Shown here one piece after another: positions 39,001 through 51,708 of a DNA stretch of 64,000 bases. The DNA comes from Cucumis sativus. Lineage: Eukaryota > Streptophyta > Magnoliopsida > Cucurbitales > Cucurbitaceae. Location: positions 11,966,001 to 12,030,000 of the forward strand of contig NC_026660.2 of assembly GCF_000004075.3 (NCBI RefSeq). The letters are read 5' to 3'. The number at the start of each line of letters is the position of its first letter. The first letter of the stretch is position 1. Made by a program: the position numbers and the translations under genes. The notes under the pieces are model-generated. The model ran no database searches. It was given only the letters and a program-made list of their open reading frames with translations, and was not told the origin of the DNA.

Positions 39001-41274
39001 GCAATGTGGTAAGCTCCCCTGGCCCCTTTATTGGTATGACCTTCCCATTCAAATTATTAATTATCTCTATGCCTATACTTATGTAAATATTATTTCCTCC
39101 TACCTTTCCCTAATAGTTTTGAGGGCTCATGTTTAACTATGTTTTTAAAGAGTGACAGATCAACAAAATTTATTGACATGGATTTTGTAGTTTAGTAAAA
39201 AGTATATATATATAGTAACTCTTATAATTCTTAATGCTTTTCTTCAATAGAGATGATAACCATTGTCGATTTTTTTAAAATATTTCTTTATTTAGATTTC
39301 AAATTAAATCTACAATAACATAATATTGTAATAATTAAGAAGATATTGACATATGACAAAATATAACTTAAACAACCCAACAAAATAAATTAAGATTCAT
39401 AGATTATTTCAAGAATTAATAAAATATGTATAAAAAAAAATGAGCTAATAGAAGAAAATAAGAATGATTTGAAATATGAAAACAAAATACATGTAAACAT
39501 AATAACAAACTTAATAAGAAAAAAAATAAATTACAAAATTTACCTCATAAGTTGGGAGAGATAAATTGAGGAAGAAGAAATTTTAAAAGCTAAAACAAAA
39601 AATAAGAATGATTTTAAATATTAGAAGGAAGGCATGGAAATAAAATCACAAATTTACAAAGAAAAAAGAAAAACAAACAAATAAATATAAACTATTCGCA
39701 AGCTTTGAGAAGAGGTTGAAAAAAAAAGACTGTTAGAAAGAAAATGTTGAAATTTTATAAAAATAAAAAAAATTAAAAAGTGAATTTTTATAAAATTAAA
39801 AAGAATGAAGTTGAATAACTTCAAGTGATGTGAGGAAAACTGTATAATTATTTTTTGGTGGAAATTGATGAGTTGTAGTTTGATTCACTAAAATTCTACG
39901 TTTAAAAGAATTTTCCTTTTTAACATTTTAAGAACATGTTTAATCACGACCAATAAAATTTTCATTCATTAATCATTCGATTTTTCATTGTTTGTTTTCA
40001 AAATTAAACCTATAAATATATATATTTTTTTTCAAAAAGAAAAATTAGTTGGAATGTATCTAATCAACACTTTTCTACATAAAAAAAATGGAATTTCTTA
40101 TAAAACATTATTTAATTTTTTTTTTTTTTAAAAATGAGTTCTATTTTCATTTTAGGAAGAAAAGGGTTAATAAGCATATTTTTTTTCTTTTTTAGTTTAC
40201 TATTTGAAAGATAAAAAATAAAAGCATTGACTTTGAATATTATATATAAACCATTGTTGATTAGAACTCAATAAATGATATGAAGTAAAGCGTTGTTGAG
40301 ATGAATGAATTATGTAGAAAAAGAAAGGAAGGAGAATAGAAAGAAGTACCCAAGATGTGGAAAGATGATTTTGATTGGATGAATGATTGATGTGGAGGTT
40401 GTAATAACTAATAAGGCATTTTTTTTAGGCATAAGGGGGTGAAAAATTGGCAGCCTGGCATTTATAAAAAGAAAAAAGAAAAAAAAGATATTTCCAAATG
40501 ATTTATTTGGAGCATTCCCTTTTCCCTCTCCCTATATGTTTTTAGAAATATTTACCTATAAGGAATCCAACCCTAATTTATTTTTTCATTTCTTATTATA
40601 ACCCCTTATATATATTATTATTATTATTTGTTTTTCCAAGTGAGGAGAAGCTTTTATTTATTATTTATTTTTATGTTCATTGGCAGTATCTAACATATAG
40701 ACACAACTTTTTAAAAATATTTTCTAAAATGATGATAGTTTTAGACCAAGTTAAATGTCTTTAAAACACAATTTCATGATTATAGCGATTTTGTTTCATC
40801 ACTGCCAATTTTAAATATCTTTTACTTTTATTACCTTTTCTAAAAATTAAATTATATTGTTTCTAAGTAATTCATTCATTGTCAAATCATCCATTTTATT
40901 TTATTTTCAATCTTCATTTTTTTAAATCTTCTTAAACATCCCCTCCTAACCACTTCTATCTTATCTATTTAAATATTGCTCATTTCAATGCTTACATATC
41001 TTTTTAATAACCTAAACGTTTCAATCAAATCTTTTTTTTCTTTTTTTATTATTTTTCTAAATCTTTTTACATAACTATTTTCTTAATCCATTCGTTATTA
41101 TTTCGTTAGCTTCAATTTTTATATACTTTAAACCTTTCTATTTCTTCCATCAATACTTATAATCCTTTAACGTTTTTTTAAGAGTATCTAAACTTTTTTA
41201 ATACTAAAAATTCTTGATGCAAATTGAGATATAGAATTGTATAGTGGAGACCTAAATCAAAAATATTTTAGGTT
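36092..41274. other. AT-rich intergenic region
   Basis: Upstream side of the GNAT gene; a G13 homopolymer at 36136-36148 lies close to its start. The remainder is AT-rich with many A or T runs. No gene, RNA or complete element was recognised in this 5 kb. Confidence 0.5.
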
Positions 41275-41282
41275 ATTGCTAT

Positions 41283-41666
41283 CAACGGTGTTCGTGGTTC
41301 GGTTTTGTTCGGTTTGAAGCTAAAACTGTATCGAATTGAAAAATGAAAAAAAAAAAAAAACTTATTTGAAATCGAACTAAACTGTCCATCTGTGTCAAAC
41401 TGAATGGAAACCGAACCACATATGCATAAATAAGACCGAATCAAACATTGAAATTTCAAAATTACAGACATAGATGTTTCAAACATTGAAATTTGAAAGT
41501 CCGTCAAAACGCACCTAAGATAAATAAAAGTCCTACAGTCATACAAATTTCGTCAAGACAACTTGTCATTTACGTTTTGATTATGTCATTTTTCTCCTTC
41601 TCGTTCCTCTCATGATTTTTGTCTCTATACCCACTTTGAAGTCTAAAAAAAACTCTTATTATTAGC

Positions 41667-41739
<73 letters not shown>

Positions 41740-41934
41740 TATAAATAGAACAATTTGGTTTGGTTTGAGATCGGTTCTTAACATCTTAAATCGAACCGAA
41801 CCGAATTTTATGCAGTTTTTTTAAAAATCGAAATCGAACTGAATCATATGCACTCGATTTCGATTCGGTTTTGGTTCGGTTCCAGTTTGGTTAGTGGTTC
41901 GATTAAGTTTTCAACTTCATTTTGAATATCCCTA
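41283..41934. mobile_element. Non-autonomous hAT-like element with internal (TA)n
   Basis: The left end reads CAACGGTGTTCGTGGTTCGG and the right end, reversed, TAGGGATATTCAAAATG; both are degenerate forms of the plant hAT end CAGGGGTGTTCA. Flanks are the 8-bp near-duplication ATTGCTAT (41275-41282) and ATTGCTAC (41935-41942). Both subterminal regions are filled with CGGTTCGGTTT/AACCGAACC motifs, which make the element partly self-complementary. A long (TA)n tract lies in the middle. No transposase is encoded. Confidence 0.7.
41668..41734. repeat. (TA)n microsatellite, about 33 units
   Basis: An uninterrupted TA run of about 67 bp within the hAT-like element. It is likely to be length-polymorphic. 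Confidence 0.95.
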
Positions 41935-41942
41935 ATTGCTAC

Positions 41943-43392
41943 GATACACCAATTCAAATCTTCACTATTTTTTTTTTAATTTAAAGGAATTTTATTTCGG
42001 GTCTAGTTTTGAAGCAAATAACAAATTTCATGGGTCTATTTTATGATTGACATATTCGGTCACCAGTTTGGAAATAATTTGATTTTTAGATTTTTAGTTT
42101 TAAAAAATTAAGCCTACAAACACTTCTACCTCTAAACTTGTTGCTTTGTTCTTTATTTTTATTTGAACAGGTGTTTTTTTTGTCTTTTGTTTTTGGATTT
42201 TAAAAATCAAGTAAATTTCTCTCCTATTTTCTTTTGAAAAGATATTGTAATACAACTTGAGGTGAGAGATTTAAACCATGAACCTCTTGTCTTTCGGTAC
42301 ATACAAGTGTAAGAGTTGAGCTCATTTTGACCTTTTCTCTTATATTCTTACAATAGTATGCACTTTTTAAAAATACAAGGGTTGTCATCTTAACCAAATT
42401 CCAAACAAAAACACAACTTTTTAAAAAATACTCTTTAAAATGTAGCCAACTCGGAAACCGACAAATGGAAGTGGAATTTGTAGGTTTAGTTTTAAAAAAA
42501 CGAGTTGCCGAAAATAGGCTATTTTTTAGGTTTGGAATGTAGTTAAGAATTTGAGGATGATATTTAAGAAAATACAAATCATTTTATAAAAAGAAAAAAA
42601 GAAAAAACAAGAAAACGAAATGGGTGTTGGGCCGAATAAGAAAATGGGAAGAAGCAGAAGGGATGGTGGTTAAGCCCAGTAAGAGCTTTATATGACATAA
42701 AATTGAAGGCAATGATAAGAAGGGCAAAGAGGCCCATGGTACATGTGGGCCAAGAGAGGCCAAAGGCCCAAATAAAGAAAGCGTCGTACGAGAAGTGAGG
42801 AGAAGAGAAGAGAAGAGAAGAGGACAGTTGGAAATTGTACCATACCCTTTCTTTCTATCACAAACATTAAAGTTGAAACCGACCAACCGCTATTTGTAAT
42901 CACTGTTTGGAGGTCCCTTTCATCAACCCACTCACACTTTCATTTTTATTATTCCATCTTCGCTCTTCCAATCTCACTCTCTCCTACTAATTATACTTGC
43001 ACCTCATTTTCATATTTTACCTTCATACCTAATTTCAATTTACTAACTATTTCATTTCTTCTTATATATACTTTTCATTCCATTATCTATCTAACTTTTT
43101 CCTTATTTGTTCCAAATTTATCAAATACTTCTAAACAGTTTGACATCCAATGGACACAAAAACCAATTCAATAATTCTTAGCCACATAGAAAGGACCTGA
43201 TAGAGTAATAATTCCTCATTCACACACACTCTCTCTCTCTCTCTCTCTCCTTCTTCCTCCCATTGCTTCTCTTCTTTTGGTATAATTTTGCTTTCATTTC
43301 ACTCACGCTCTCACATCTTCCAACCAACACAACACACCTCCACTTTTCGAGAAAAAAAAAAAAAAACAACTTTGGTTTGGTGAGAAAAAGAG
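41943..43392. other. Intergenic region and 5' leader of the BAG gene
   Basis: Includes a (GAGAA)n-type tract near 42798-42822 and a (CT)n tract at about 43228-43249 in the probable leader, 140-165 nt upstream of the BAG start codon. TATATATA near 43064 is a possible TATA region. Confidence 0.5.
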
Positions 43393-45796
43393 ATGAAAAA
43401 GTGGAGTTCAAAAGCAACCCAAATTAGGAGCGATGAATATGGACGAAAAGGAGATGAAGACATAGATTGGGAGATCAGACCAGGCGGAATGATTGTCCAG
43501 AAACGACGCATAGGTTCGAATCCGAATTCAGAGTGTTTCATTACCATCAACGTCTCTCATGGGTCTAACCGTCATCAAATCACCGTTGATTCCCATTCCA
43601 CAATTGGTATAATTTCAAATTTGGAGTTTTTTTTTTTTTTTTTTTGTTTTTAATGACGGACTGGGGGCCTTTTCTCTTTGAAATCTGAATTATTATTTTT
43701 TGTTTTGTGAATCAAAGGAGATTTAAAGTCGAGGTTACAACGACAGACAGGGTTGGAACCGACGGAACAGAGGTTATTGTTTAAAGGGAAAGAGAAAGAG
43801 AACGAGGAGTGGTTGCATATGGCTGGTGTAAACGACATGTCGAAACTTATACTTATGGAAGATCCTGCTAGTAAAGAGAGGAAGATGGAAGAGATGAAGA
43901 AGAATAACTCTGTCGCCGCCGGTGAAGCTCTGGCCAAGGTAGCAGTTGAGGTCGACAAACTCTCTGAAAAGGTAATTAAATCATTATAAATTTAGAAGAA
44001 TTTTACACGTTTGTTTTTTTTTCAAGTTTATTTCTTAATTTTTGAAACATAAAAAGGGTTGCTGATAAGGTTATTGTAAAGGTTGTTTAGATTTGAATGA
44101 GAATAATATTTGAAAAGAAATTACGAAAAAATATTAAATATGTGAGACAATGAAAGTAAACTTACAATATCAAATAATTGATGAAGTAAATTGAATTGAG
44201 ACTGATAATTATATTTGTTTTGATAATATATAATTGAGACTATAGAAATAGTAATTAAAATAGGGGTGGGGGTTGTTAATTGTTAAATAATGTTTAAGTA
44301 CTATAGGTTGCAGCGGTGGAAGGTGGCGTTAATGGAGGGAAGAGGGTGGAGGAGAAGGAACTAAATTTATTGATAGAGTTATTGATGATGGAATTGTTGA
44401 AGTTAGATGCAATTCACACTACTCATCCTGATTCCAAAATTCATAGAAGAACCCAGGTATTTCTTGAATATCACTAAGTTACACCACCTCTTTTCATTCA
44501 ATTTAATTTCTTTTCAAAAAATATGTCTATTCTTCAAAGAAGAAGATTGATTCAACTTAGGATATGATGATTTTAAATGGTGTGTCATCAATTGCGTATT
44601 TAATCAATAAAGCTTAAAATTTAGAGGAAATCTATATTATTTAACCTAATACTTTTCACATTAACTACACATTATAAACCTACTTTATATATTGATTTAC
44701 CAAAATTAGTTTATGAGGAGCCTTACAATTTTTTTCCTCCTTCTCTAAGTTTTTTCTTTTGTCATATTTAACATCCATTAAAATTAACACAAATCATATA
44801 TAAAATTCAAAATTCAAAATTATTAACTTGAATCTTTTGATACAAAAAATTTAAGATTTAGTAAAATTATAGAAATTAAAACACCAGACATTTTAAAATA
44901 TAGGCATTAAAATCGAAAAAAATATTTTAAATATGATCTAAATCCTACTTTCCTATTTAAATTTTAGATTAGTTACAGAACTTTTAAAAAATGCATACTA
45001 TAATCTTTTTGATTAAGATTTTGTTAACATAAATGATGATCAAAATAGGATTATTAAATTAACGAATGGGTTAGGGGGTTAGCCCTTCCTCCTAGGGCTA
45101 TAGAACTTTGAAATAATTAAAAATAATGAAAGTCACTCTTAAATTGTATGAAATTCAATGAATATATATAAATTGTGAATCCACCAATAGTAATATAGGG
45201 TCTATGACTATGAGTGATGAGTACAACAAAATTTCAATGCACTTATAATATGATATAATTGATCATTTATCTATTTATTTATTTATATATATTGAAACAT
45301 ATCCAATTTTTTTTTAATATAATAAAAATAAAAATGATTGCAGTAATAGGACAAGGATTTTAATTCTTCCCTTGGATCTGACATTTTCATGTGACACATT
45401 TTAAAACCAAAGGATTCAAATCAAAATAGATAAAACTTTAGATATGGTATGGACAAAATTAAATACAAATAATAGGATTGTTGATGTAGCATTGTACACT
45501 ACATACTAGTATAATAAATATGAATTATGATTGAGTAGATTTGGATAAATTTGAATAATAATGTGGTACATAATATATATATATATATATAACAGGTTGT
45601 TAGGGTACAAAAATTAGTGGACAGGCTTGACAATTTGAAGGCTACAATCTCAAATTCCATGAAAAGAGATTCAAGTAGTAGTGGAAGAGCCAAATGGGAA
45701 GCATTTGAATGTGGATTTGGGAGCCTCATTCCTCCAACTTCCAAACTCACCATCTCTTCTACAAAAATAACTCATGATTGGGAACTCTTTGACTAG
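43393..45796 (+). CDS. BAG-family molecular chaperone regulator (ubiquitin-like plus BAG domain)
   Basis: Four exons: 43393-43606, 43718-43971, 44307-44456, 45596-45796. They sum to 819 nt, or 272 residues, typical of Arabidopsis BAG1-4. The N-terminus has the conserved DWEIRPGGMIVQKR motif. A ubiquitin-like domain follows at about 48-121 (CFITINVSHGSNRHQITVDS, LQRQTGLEPTEQRLLFKGKE). The BAG domain at about 137-235 is helical (GEALAKVAVEVDKLSEKV, LLIELLMMELLKLDAI, VVRVQKLVDRLDNLKATI). BAG domains bind the ATPase domain of Hsp70/Hsc70 and act as nucleotide-exchange co-chaperones in stress and cell-death control. The C-terminus ends THDWELFD. The last intron is about 1.1 kb. Confidence 0.94.
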
Positions 45797-47101
45797 TACT
45801 TCTGTTCACTTCCATATATTCCTATTTTCTTTTATGTCACCCTCTCCAACCCAATGGAATCTCCATTATTTTTGACAATATTTTGTGTACATATTCTTTC
45901 ATTTCGCCTCTCCAAATACATCCCAGTATATATAGGCTCTGGATAAGCCAACCCTAATAAGGTCTGTGTGCTTACACTCTCATGTTTAATTTGGTTTTCT
46001 TTCTTAAAATTTCTTTCCTGTTTTTGTATCTAATTTTTACTATCTTTTATTATCTATTAAATGCATTTTTAAAAATTGATACTTACATAAATTAAACTAT
46101 TATCAATTTGGGTTGAGTTGAATAGGTAAAAAACATTCATTCATTTTATCGATAATTGAACAAATTCTCACTTTGTTATTCACGTTAACTTACATTTATC
46201 ACTTTATTGTTTACATATACATTTTTCTATACTCTCCAAACTCAATCCAACTTGAACCCACTTTTCTCAAGTTTTAAATTCAAAACTATGGAGACTAATT
46301 TTATTTTTTAACATTGACACATCAGAAACAGTTAATCATTGTTTGTCTTTAATATTTTCACCTATATATAGGAAGTTGTTCATAGATTACCTTTCTCAAA
46401 CATCTTATTTATGGTAACTTCTTAGTTTTACCCTCTTCCTCCCTGTTTTTCTTTGCCATTCCTTAAACCCATCTTCTTATTCTCAACATGATACCTTGTT
46501 ATTATTATTCACTATTAATTTTTTAATTAAAGAACTAAATTGTTCGTTTAAATTATCTAATCAATAGGTTAACGTTTTCAATTTTATTGATCTCTCCGTT
46601 TTAGAAGAAGAAAGACACCAATAATTAGTTCAACTGTATATTCGTTAAAGAAATTAAAACTATCGATTCAACGACTTATTATAAATAAAACAAGGACAAA
46701 ATTAATTAGATGATGATCAAGAAAATAATTATGAATTAATTTAGATATGTTTTAAATATAAGAGGGATCGTGCTTTAAATGGTATCAACTTTAATTCTCA
46801 TGCAAATATTGCAACTTTATGAGTGTACAAAGATTAGATATAAACAAGCATATCAATCAATTTTTTTAAAAAAATTAGAAAACAAAGTGTATTTCTTTCA
46901 TTTTCATAATAATAGGGGTTTATAAAAAGGCTAATTAGTCCCTACCATTTTCCTTACTCAATTCATTCATTATTTCTTCCCTTTGGCTAAGGTGCATGCC
47001 TACATATATCTAACTATATAAAATGTTTTCTTTTTTTCAAAAAGAAATTAAAGAAAACAATAATTTTGTTTCTTGGATGTAGGTTTCTTCTAATCAATCT
47101 C
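45797..47101. other. Intergenic region between the BAG and bZIP genes
   Basis: AT-rich. TATATAAAA at 47015-47023, about 85 nt before the bZIP start codon, is a possible TATA box. No other feature seen. Confidence 0.45.
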
Positions 47102-48079
47102 ATGGAAGAAAGCTACAAAATGAGAATGAGTCAAAGCGGAGGAATTCCAATGATGGCGGCGGCGCTGCCACCATTACCACCGTCTTGTTTAGGAAAACCA
47201 ACAAGCAGCGGTGAGAAAAAGTTACCATTCTTTCAATACAACACGAACTTAAACATATACGGAAATGGGAAAAGTATCCTTTCTGAAGGAGAAGCCACCA
47301 CATCACTGCCACCGAAGCAAGACAGATCACAAGTTCCCGACTCCGACAAAGACCTCACTGCCGAAGCCAAACGACTAAGAAGGTTCAGATGGAGATACAC
47401 CTAACTATTGTCCAATCAAAAACTCTCTTTTGAAATAACTTTTTATCCATGCACTTACGTGTAGGTGCATATATACATATGTTAATGGGTTTTTTTTCTT
47501 TTTGTTTACTAGGGTGATGCAAAGTAGACAATACTCTCAAAAGTACCGACTCAAACAGCTTCATTATATTACACAACTTGAATCAGAACTCAAAGCCCTT
47601 CAAGTAATTAATTACATAAATCAAATTAATTTCAATTAATTAATTTTTAACCACTGCTTTTTGTCTTTCTGTCTTCCTTTTTTAAACAGGCAGAAGTAAC
47701 AATTACCTCACCAAGGATAAAATTCATGGATCGTCAAAATTCACTACTTCGAGCAGAAAATTACTCCATCAAAGAGAAATTATCTGCATACACAGGAGAA
47801 CTTTTATTCAAAGAAGGTAAATTTCAAATTACTTAATCTTTTTTATTAAAAAAAATTAATTTATGAATAATTTTGTGGCATGCAGCTCAATATGAAGAAT
47901 TGAAAAGAGAAAGAAATATGCTGAAGGAAATTTACGAAGCATATCAAATTAAATTGGTGGAGACTTTGAAAAGCTGTAACAATAATATATCTGCTGCCAG
48001 TGGAAGCACTTTTCAGTTGGTTGAAAATTACCCACAAATTGCTACCAAATCAAATCCATTTACCATGCTTGAAAATTAA
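47102..48079 (+). CDS. bZIP-like protein with substituted basic region
   Basis: Four exons: 47102-47382, 47513-47603, 47690-47816, 47886-48079. They sum to 693 nt, or 230 residues. The basic region and zipper resemble the plant bZIP34/61 group: EAKRLRR then VMQSRQYSQKYRLKQLHYI, then QLESELKALQAEV, SPRIKFMDRQNSLLRAEN, FKEAQYEELKRE. The normally invariant Asn of the N-x7-R signature is Ser98, with Arg106 kept and zipper Leu116 and Leu123 in register. DNA binding may be changed or lost, so it could be a dimerisation partner. The N-terminal 90 residues are Pro/Ser-rich without a domain. The start at 47102 is the likely one; an in-frame ATG at 47066 would add 12 residues (MFLGCRFLLINL). Confidence 0.88.
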
Positions 48080-50760
48080 AAACCAAAACCTCTCTTATTA
48101 TATCTAATAATAAGACATTTTGATATTGATCAGTACCCTGTAATGGATGTAGGGTTTTGTGTGTTTTGAATTATGTTTTGAATTTCCTATGTAACTTTGT
48201 AGTGTTGAATTAGTTTGAAGGGAACTCCTTTCTTTGTAGTTTAATTTCTATTTTTTTTCTTTCTATATTAAATTGTGTAGCGTTTTAATGTTTAGGGGCT
48301 GGCATGACGATGATGAAATGCTATATCCTTCAATCAATATTTCTATAATGGAAAAAAAGTTATATATAGCTAAGAAATACTTATTTATTGATTTAAGCAA
48401 TTTGTGAGTGAAGTTTATCTAATGCTTCGCTTTCAACTGCATCCTCTCCACTTTTCTACGTTGATCTTGAAGTTGTTATGCTACTAAACAACCATGTCAA
48501 TTGATCTTACCAAATTTTTTGACTATGATAAACGATATCAATATGATCACGTGACCCAAGAGGGTTGAGCAATGGACTCGACTACTACGTACACTCACCA
48601 TGTTAACTTGTTTTCGTGAAAGTTGTCTAGTACGAACTTTGTTTATAAAAGTTGCTACTTTCTTCTGAAGAATTCCATGTTTCTTATTAGTTTTTGATTT
48701 TGGTTTATTATTGCATGCGTAATATTGTTAATTAATTTTGATTTTTTTACGGAATAACGATAAGCAATTTGTATGAATTTTCCAAGTATTTTTTTTTTCC
48801 TTTTGGGGCATGGATTATTTAGTGATGTTTTCAATAGATTGTTTTTATATCTTCATAATACATTCAAAGAAATATATTATCATAAATTATGATATTCACA
48901 TTTCCTCTCAAAGATAATGTTTAATTTTTTTTGCAATAGAAAGGTTATTAAGGGATGAAGTGTTAATTATGTGAATATTGTTGTGAGTTATTTCTCTCAG
49001 TTTTCCTTTGTTATGCTTTAACCAATGTGGTGCTTTTCTCATTCAAGAATCAGAGAGAGAATACAATAACTTCTTCCTTTCTAGTTAATGCTCCTCGGGC
49101 TCTCTTTCTTTCGATTTAGTTAATGGCGATCGGAGATGGTTCTTTTCCTCCTCTTCTTTTCCATCGGTTTGAGTACAACATCGTCTCTCCTTCCGCTACC
49201 ATTTTTAATACTATATTTCCCCGCAACTTATGAGTGCCTCTCCTCCTCAGACTCCCATACTTATGATTTTGACATGATCAAAATATACGTACTCTTTATT
49301 TATTTGTGTATATATAAATAAGTTTGAAAAACTATGTCATTACCATAAACTTATGTTCAAAACCACGTTTATCAATAGTTATTAATAAATTATCATTATG
49401 GTAATTTTCAATAAGTGTTATTATTCATTTTATTAGTTTTGTTTTGATAATCTAAATTTTGTTTTGATAATCTAAATTCAATAAACTAACATTCTAAACT
49501 ACATTATCAATCTTGAACTATAGGTAGATACATACCCAAACCAACGTTTAAGATACAATTTAAAGGATATAGTATATGGATCATAAGATTAGGTACTACC
49601 TTATTCTGGTAAAACTATGTGGATACAACTCATTTTGTTTTTTTATACAAACGCAATGATCCAATTCGTTTGTGTAGGGTAACATGCTAATGAGAATATC
49701 CTATACAATAAGTTTGTATAAGACTGGACCACGAATTAGTAGTAATCATTAGAGAAAAAAGAATTAGAAAAGAAAAATAGACAAAAAAAAAAAAAACAAA
49801 CACAGGTAAATAGTAGTAATTATCTTTGTTTGGATTCAAAATAATATTGAAAATGTGAAAAGCATTCTACCGTTCAAAGTTTTTTTTCTTTTCTCATACC
49901 CACCTTAGCTCTGTGCGATGATTCTCTTCTCTTTGAAAACCAAATTTATAAACAATTTATACAAATTTTTAATGTTTGATGTCAGCTGAGCTAAGCTCAC
50001 GTCGGCTAGCTTCTACAAATTTTAAAAACTCTAAATTACAAACTTTCAATTCAACTCATTAAAGTTGAACACAATTTTCATAAAGTTACTTATTTCAATC
50101 TAATTATAATTAACGCTAGAGACTGATTTGTAAGATTTATTGAAACACAAATTAAAATGAAATAAGTCACAAAATTTTCTTTCAAAAAGTAAAAAGAAAA
50201 GAAAGAAAAAGGAGTATTTGTATTCTCTATTGCCAATGAGAGGGTGGTTGACACGTTAGCAATCACAACCTCATTCATCAATGCTTATAAAGCAAAATTT
50301 ATTAGTATACTTAATCTAATTATAATAACTTCAAATTTTTTAAAATTATTTCTTTTTCTTTGAAAAAGTATAAAGTTTCCAATACTTTATTTCTTTTTCC
50401 TTTGCCAAGTACCATTAAGTTATAGCTCAACAATTTAAATTGTTTTGAAAGGATGGTCACCATATTAACAAAACAAAGACTACTTTCTTTACTAATGACT
50501 CCACAATGTCAAGGCATTACATTTTTGTCTCCATGTCATCATACATCTCTAGCTATCACTAATATTTTACACTTAATCATGAATTTTGCATTCATATAAT
50601 GTCCATAACACAAGCTTATACCAATTAAGTTATACCATTATGATAATTTTATCAATATTTTTACATCAAACGTCAATAAAAAAATTTATACTAACTGAAC
50701 TATGATCATGTAATTTTAAATGCTTTGTAAGTAAACCATTTTTTTACAACTAGCTAGCAT
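48080..50760. other. AT-rich intergenic region
   Basis: Probable 3' UTR of the bZIP gene, then AT-rich DNA. A 22-bp tandem duplication (TTTTGTTTTGATAATCTAAA) is at about 49437-49480. A short open run at 49123-49232 (MAIGDGSFPPLL...) has no recognisable domain. Confidence 0.45.
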
Positions 50761-50869
50761 CGCTGCAAGAAAATAGGGATTGGAAGATGTACGAAAATAT
50801 GTCAGGAAAGGATCTTCCAATGCAAAAATGTCCATTAAAATTGGAGTTGGACTAAATGAGTTGAGAGAA

Positions 50870-50993
50870 GAACTCCAGATGCACAAAATGTAACGTTGAG
50901 AGATCTCATATCATAACTCCCGACGTTGTCAATGTACGTCAAGAGTCATTCTTTGAGATCTCTTGATGCTACATTTTGTGCGTTAGGAGTTCC
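50870..50993. repeat. Inverted repeat, possibly a CACTA-type subterminal relic
   Basis: Arms at 50870-50908 and 50954-50993 are about 80-85% complementary (AACTCCAGATGCACAAAATG against CATTTTGTGCGTTAGGAGTT) around a 45-bp loop. The sequence just upstream, CGCTGCAAGAAAATAGGG near 50760, resembles a decayed CACTACAAGAAA end. This suggests a transposon remnant, not an RNA gene. Confidence 0.55.
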
Positions 50994-51379
50994 TCTACTT
51001 TCTAAATATATATGTATATATATATATATGAGACTTTATACGTAAATATATATATTAATACTAGACTTTAGTACAAAATCACTTTGGACGAGTTCATGGG
51101 ATGTAAAAAGTAACCATTATCCTCATTCCCATCTTGTTAGGAAAGATAAGAGTTTTGACAGCTCCTAACTGTCCACTAAAGAGGAGGGGAAGAGAACTTA
51201 AGATTAAGCAATCTATTACATCTAATTTTACTTCCAGAAGAACCTATACATAATTAGAGTTCAACAAAACATACTAATAGATGGTCATGATGCCAAGAGA
51301 ATATGTGAACCAATTGTTTATGTAAAAGATATCAGAAACACAAGTATTGAATCTATGAATACCTTAAACACTCCTTTTT

Positions 51380-51708
51380 TCAGTCAGGAACTTGATGCAT
51401 CTTAGTCCAAATATCAATAACAGAAACCCCACATTCTTTTGCAACAACAACGCAAGCCTTGGAATAAGCACCAACAACATTGTTAGTCCTCTCGAGCTCA
51501 TTTAGTGGATTTGAAACGCAAGGATTCCTATAGAGATTGTATCGTTTGTCGTTATCAGAACTACAATTCAAACACCCGGGCTTAAGATCTCTCAAAATAT
51601 AATGTGTCAAACAAAGAACGTAGGAGAGATAGATAACCATACTGTAAACGCTTCTTCATCAATAAAAGGAGGAGTGATGAGCAAAATAGTTGTTGTAGCC
51701 CATTTCTT
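51380..51708 (-). pseudogene. GDSL esterase/lipase gene fragment
   Basis: Minus strand. An exon-like piece at 51643-51708 (KKWATTTILLITPPFIDEE) has an acceptor (TTTTCAG) and a GT donor. A second piece, 51380 to about 51565, reads ELERTNNVVGAYSKACVVVA then KECGVSVIDIWTKMHQVPD and stops. These match the central part of plant GDSL lipases of the At5g45920 type (ITPPPIDE, ERTN..AGAYA.AC, VIDLWTKMQ). The catalytic Ser block (GDSITE) and the C-terminal DGLHLS block are absent from the window. It is a truncated gene fragment, not a working enzyme. Confidence 0.8.

Noticed and set aside
43512-43525. GGTTCGAATCC, resembling a tRNA T-arm
   Set aside because: It lies inside the BAG coding exon and no acceptor stem or anticodon arm surrounds it.
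49123-49321. ORFs near 49.1-49.3 kb as a small gene
   Set aside because: Hydrophobic and low-complexity, no family resemblance, no supporting exon.
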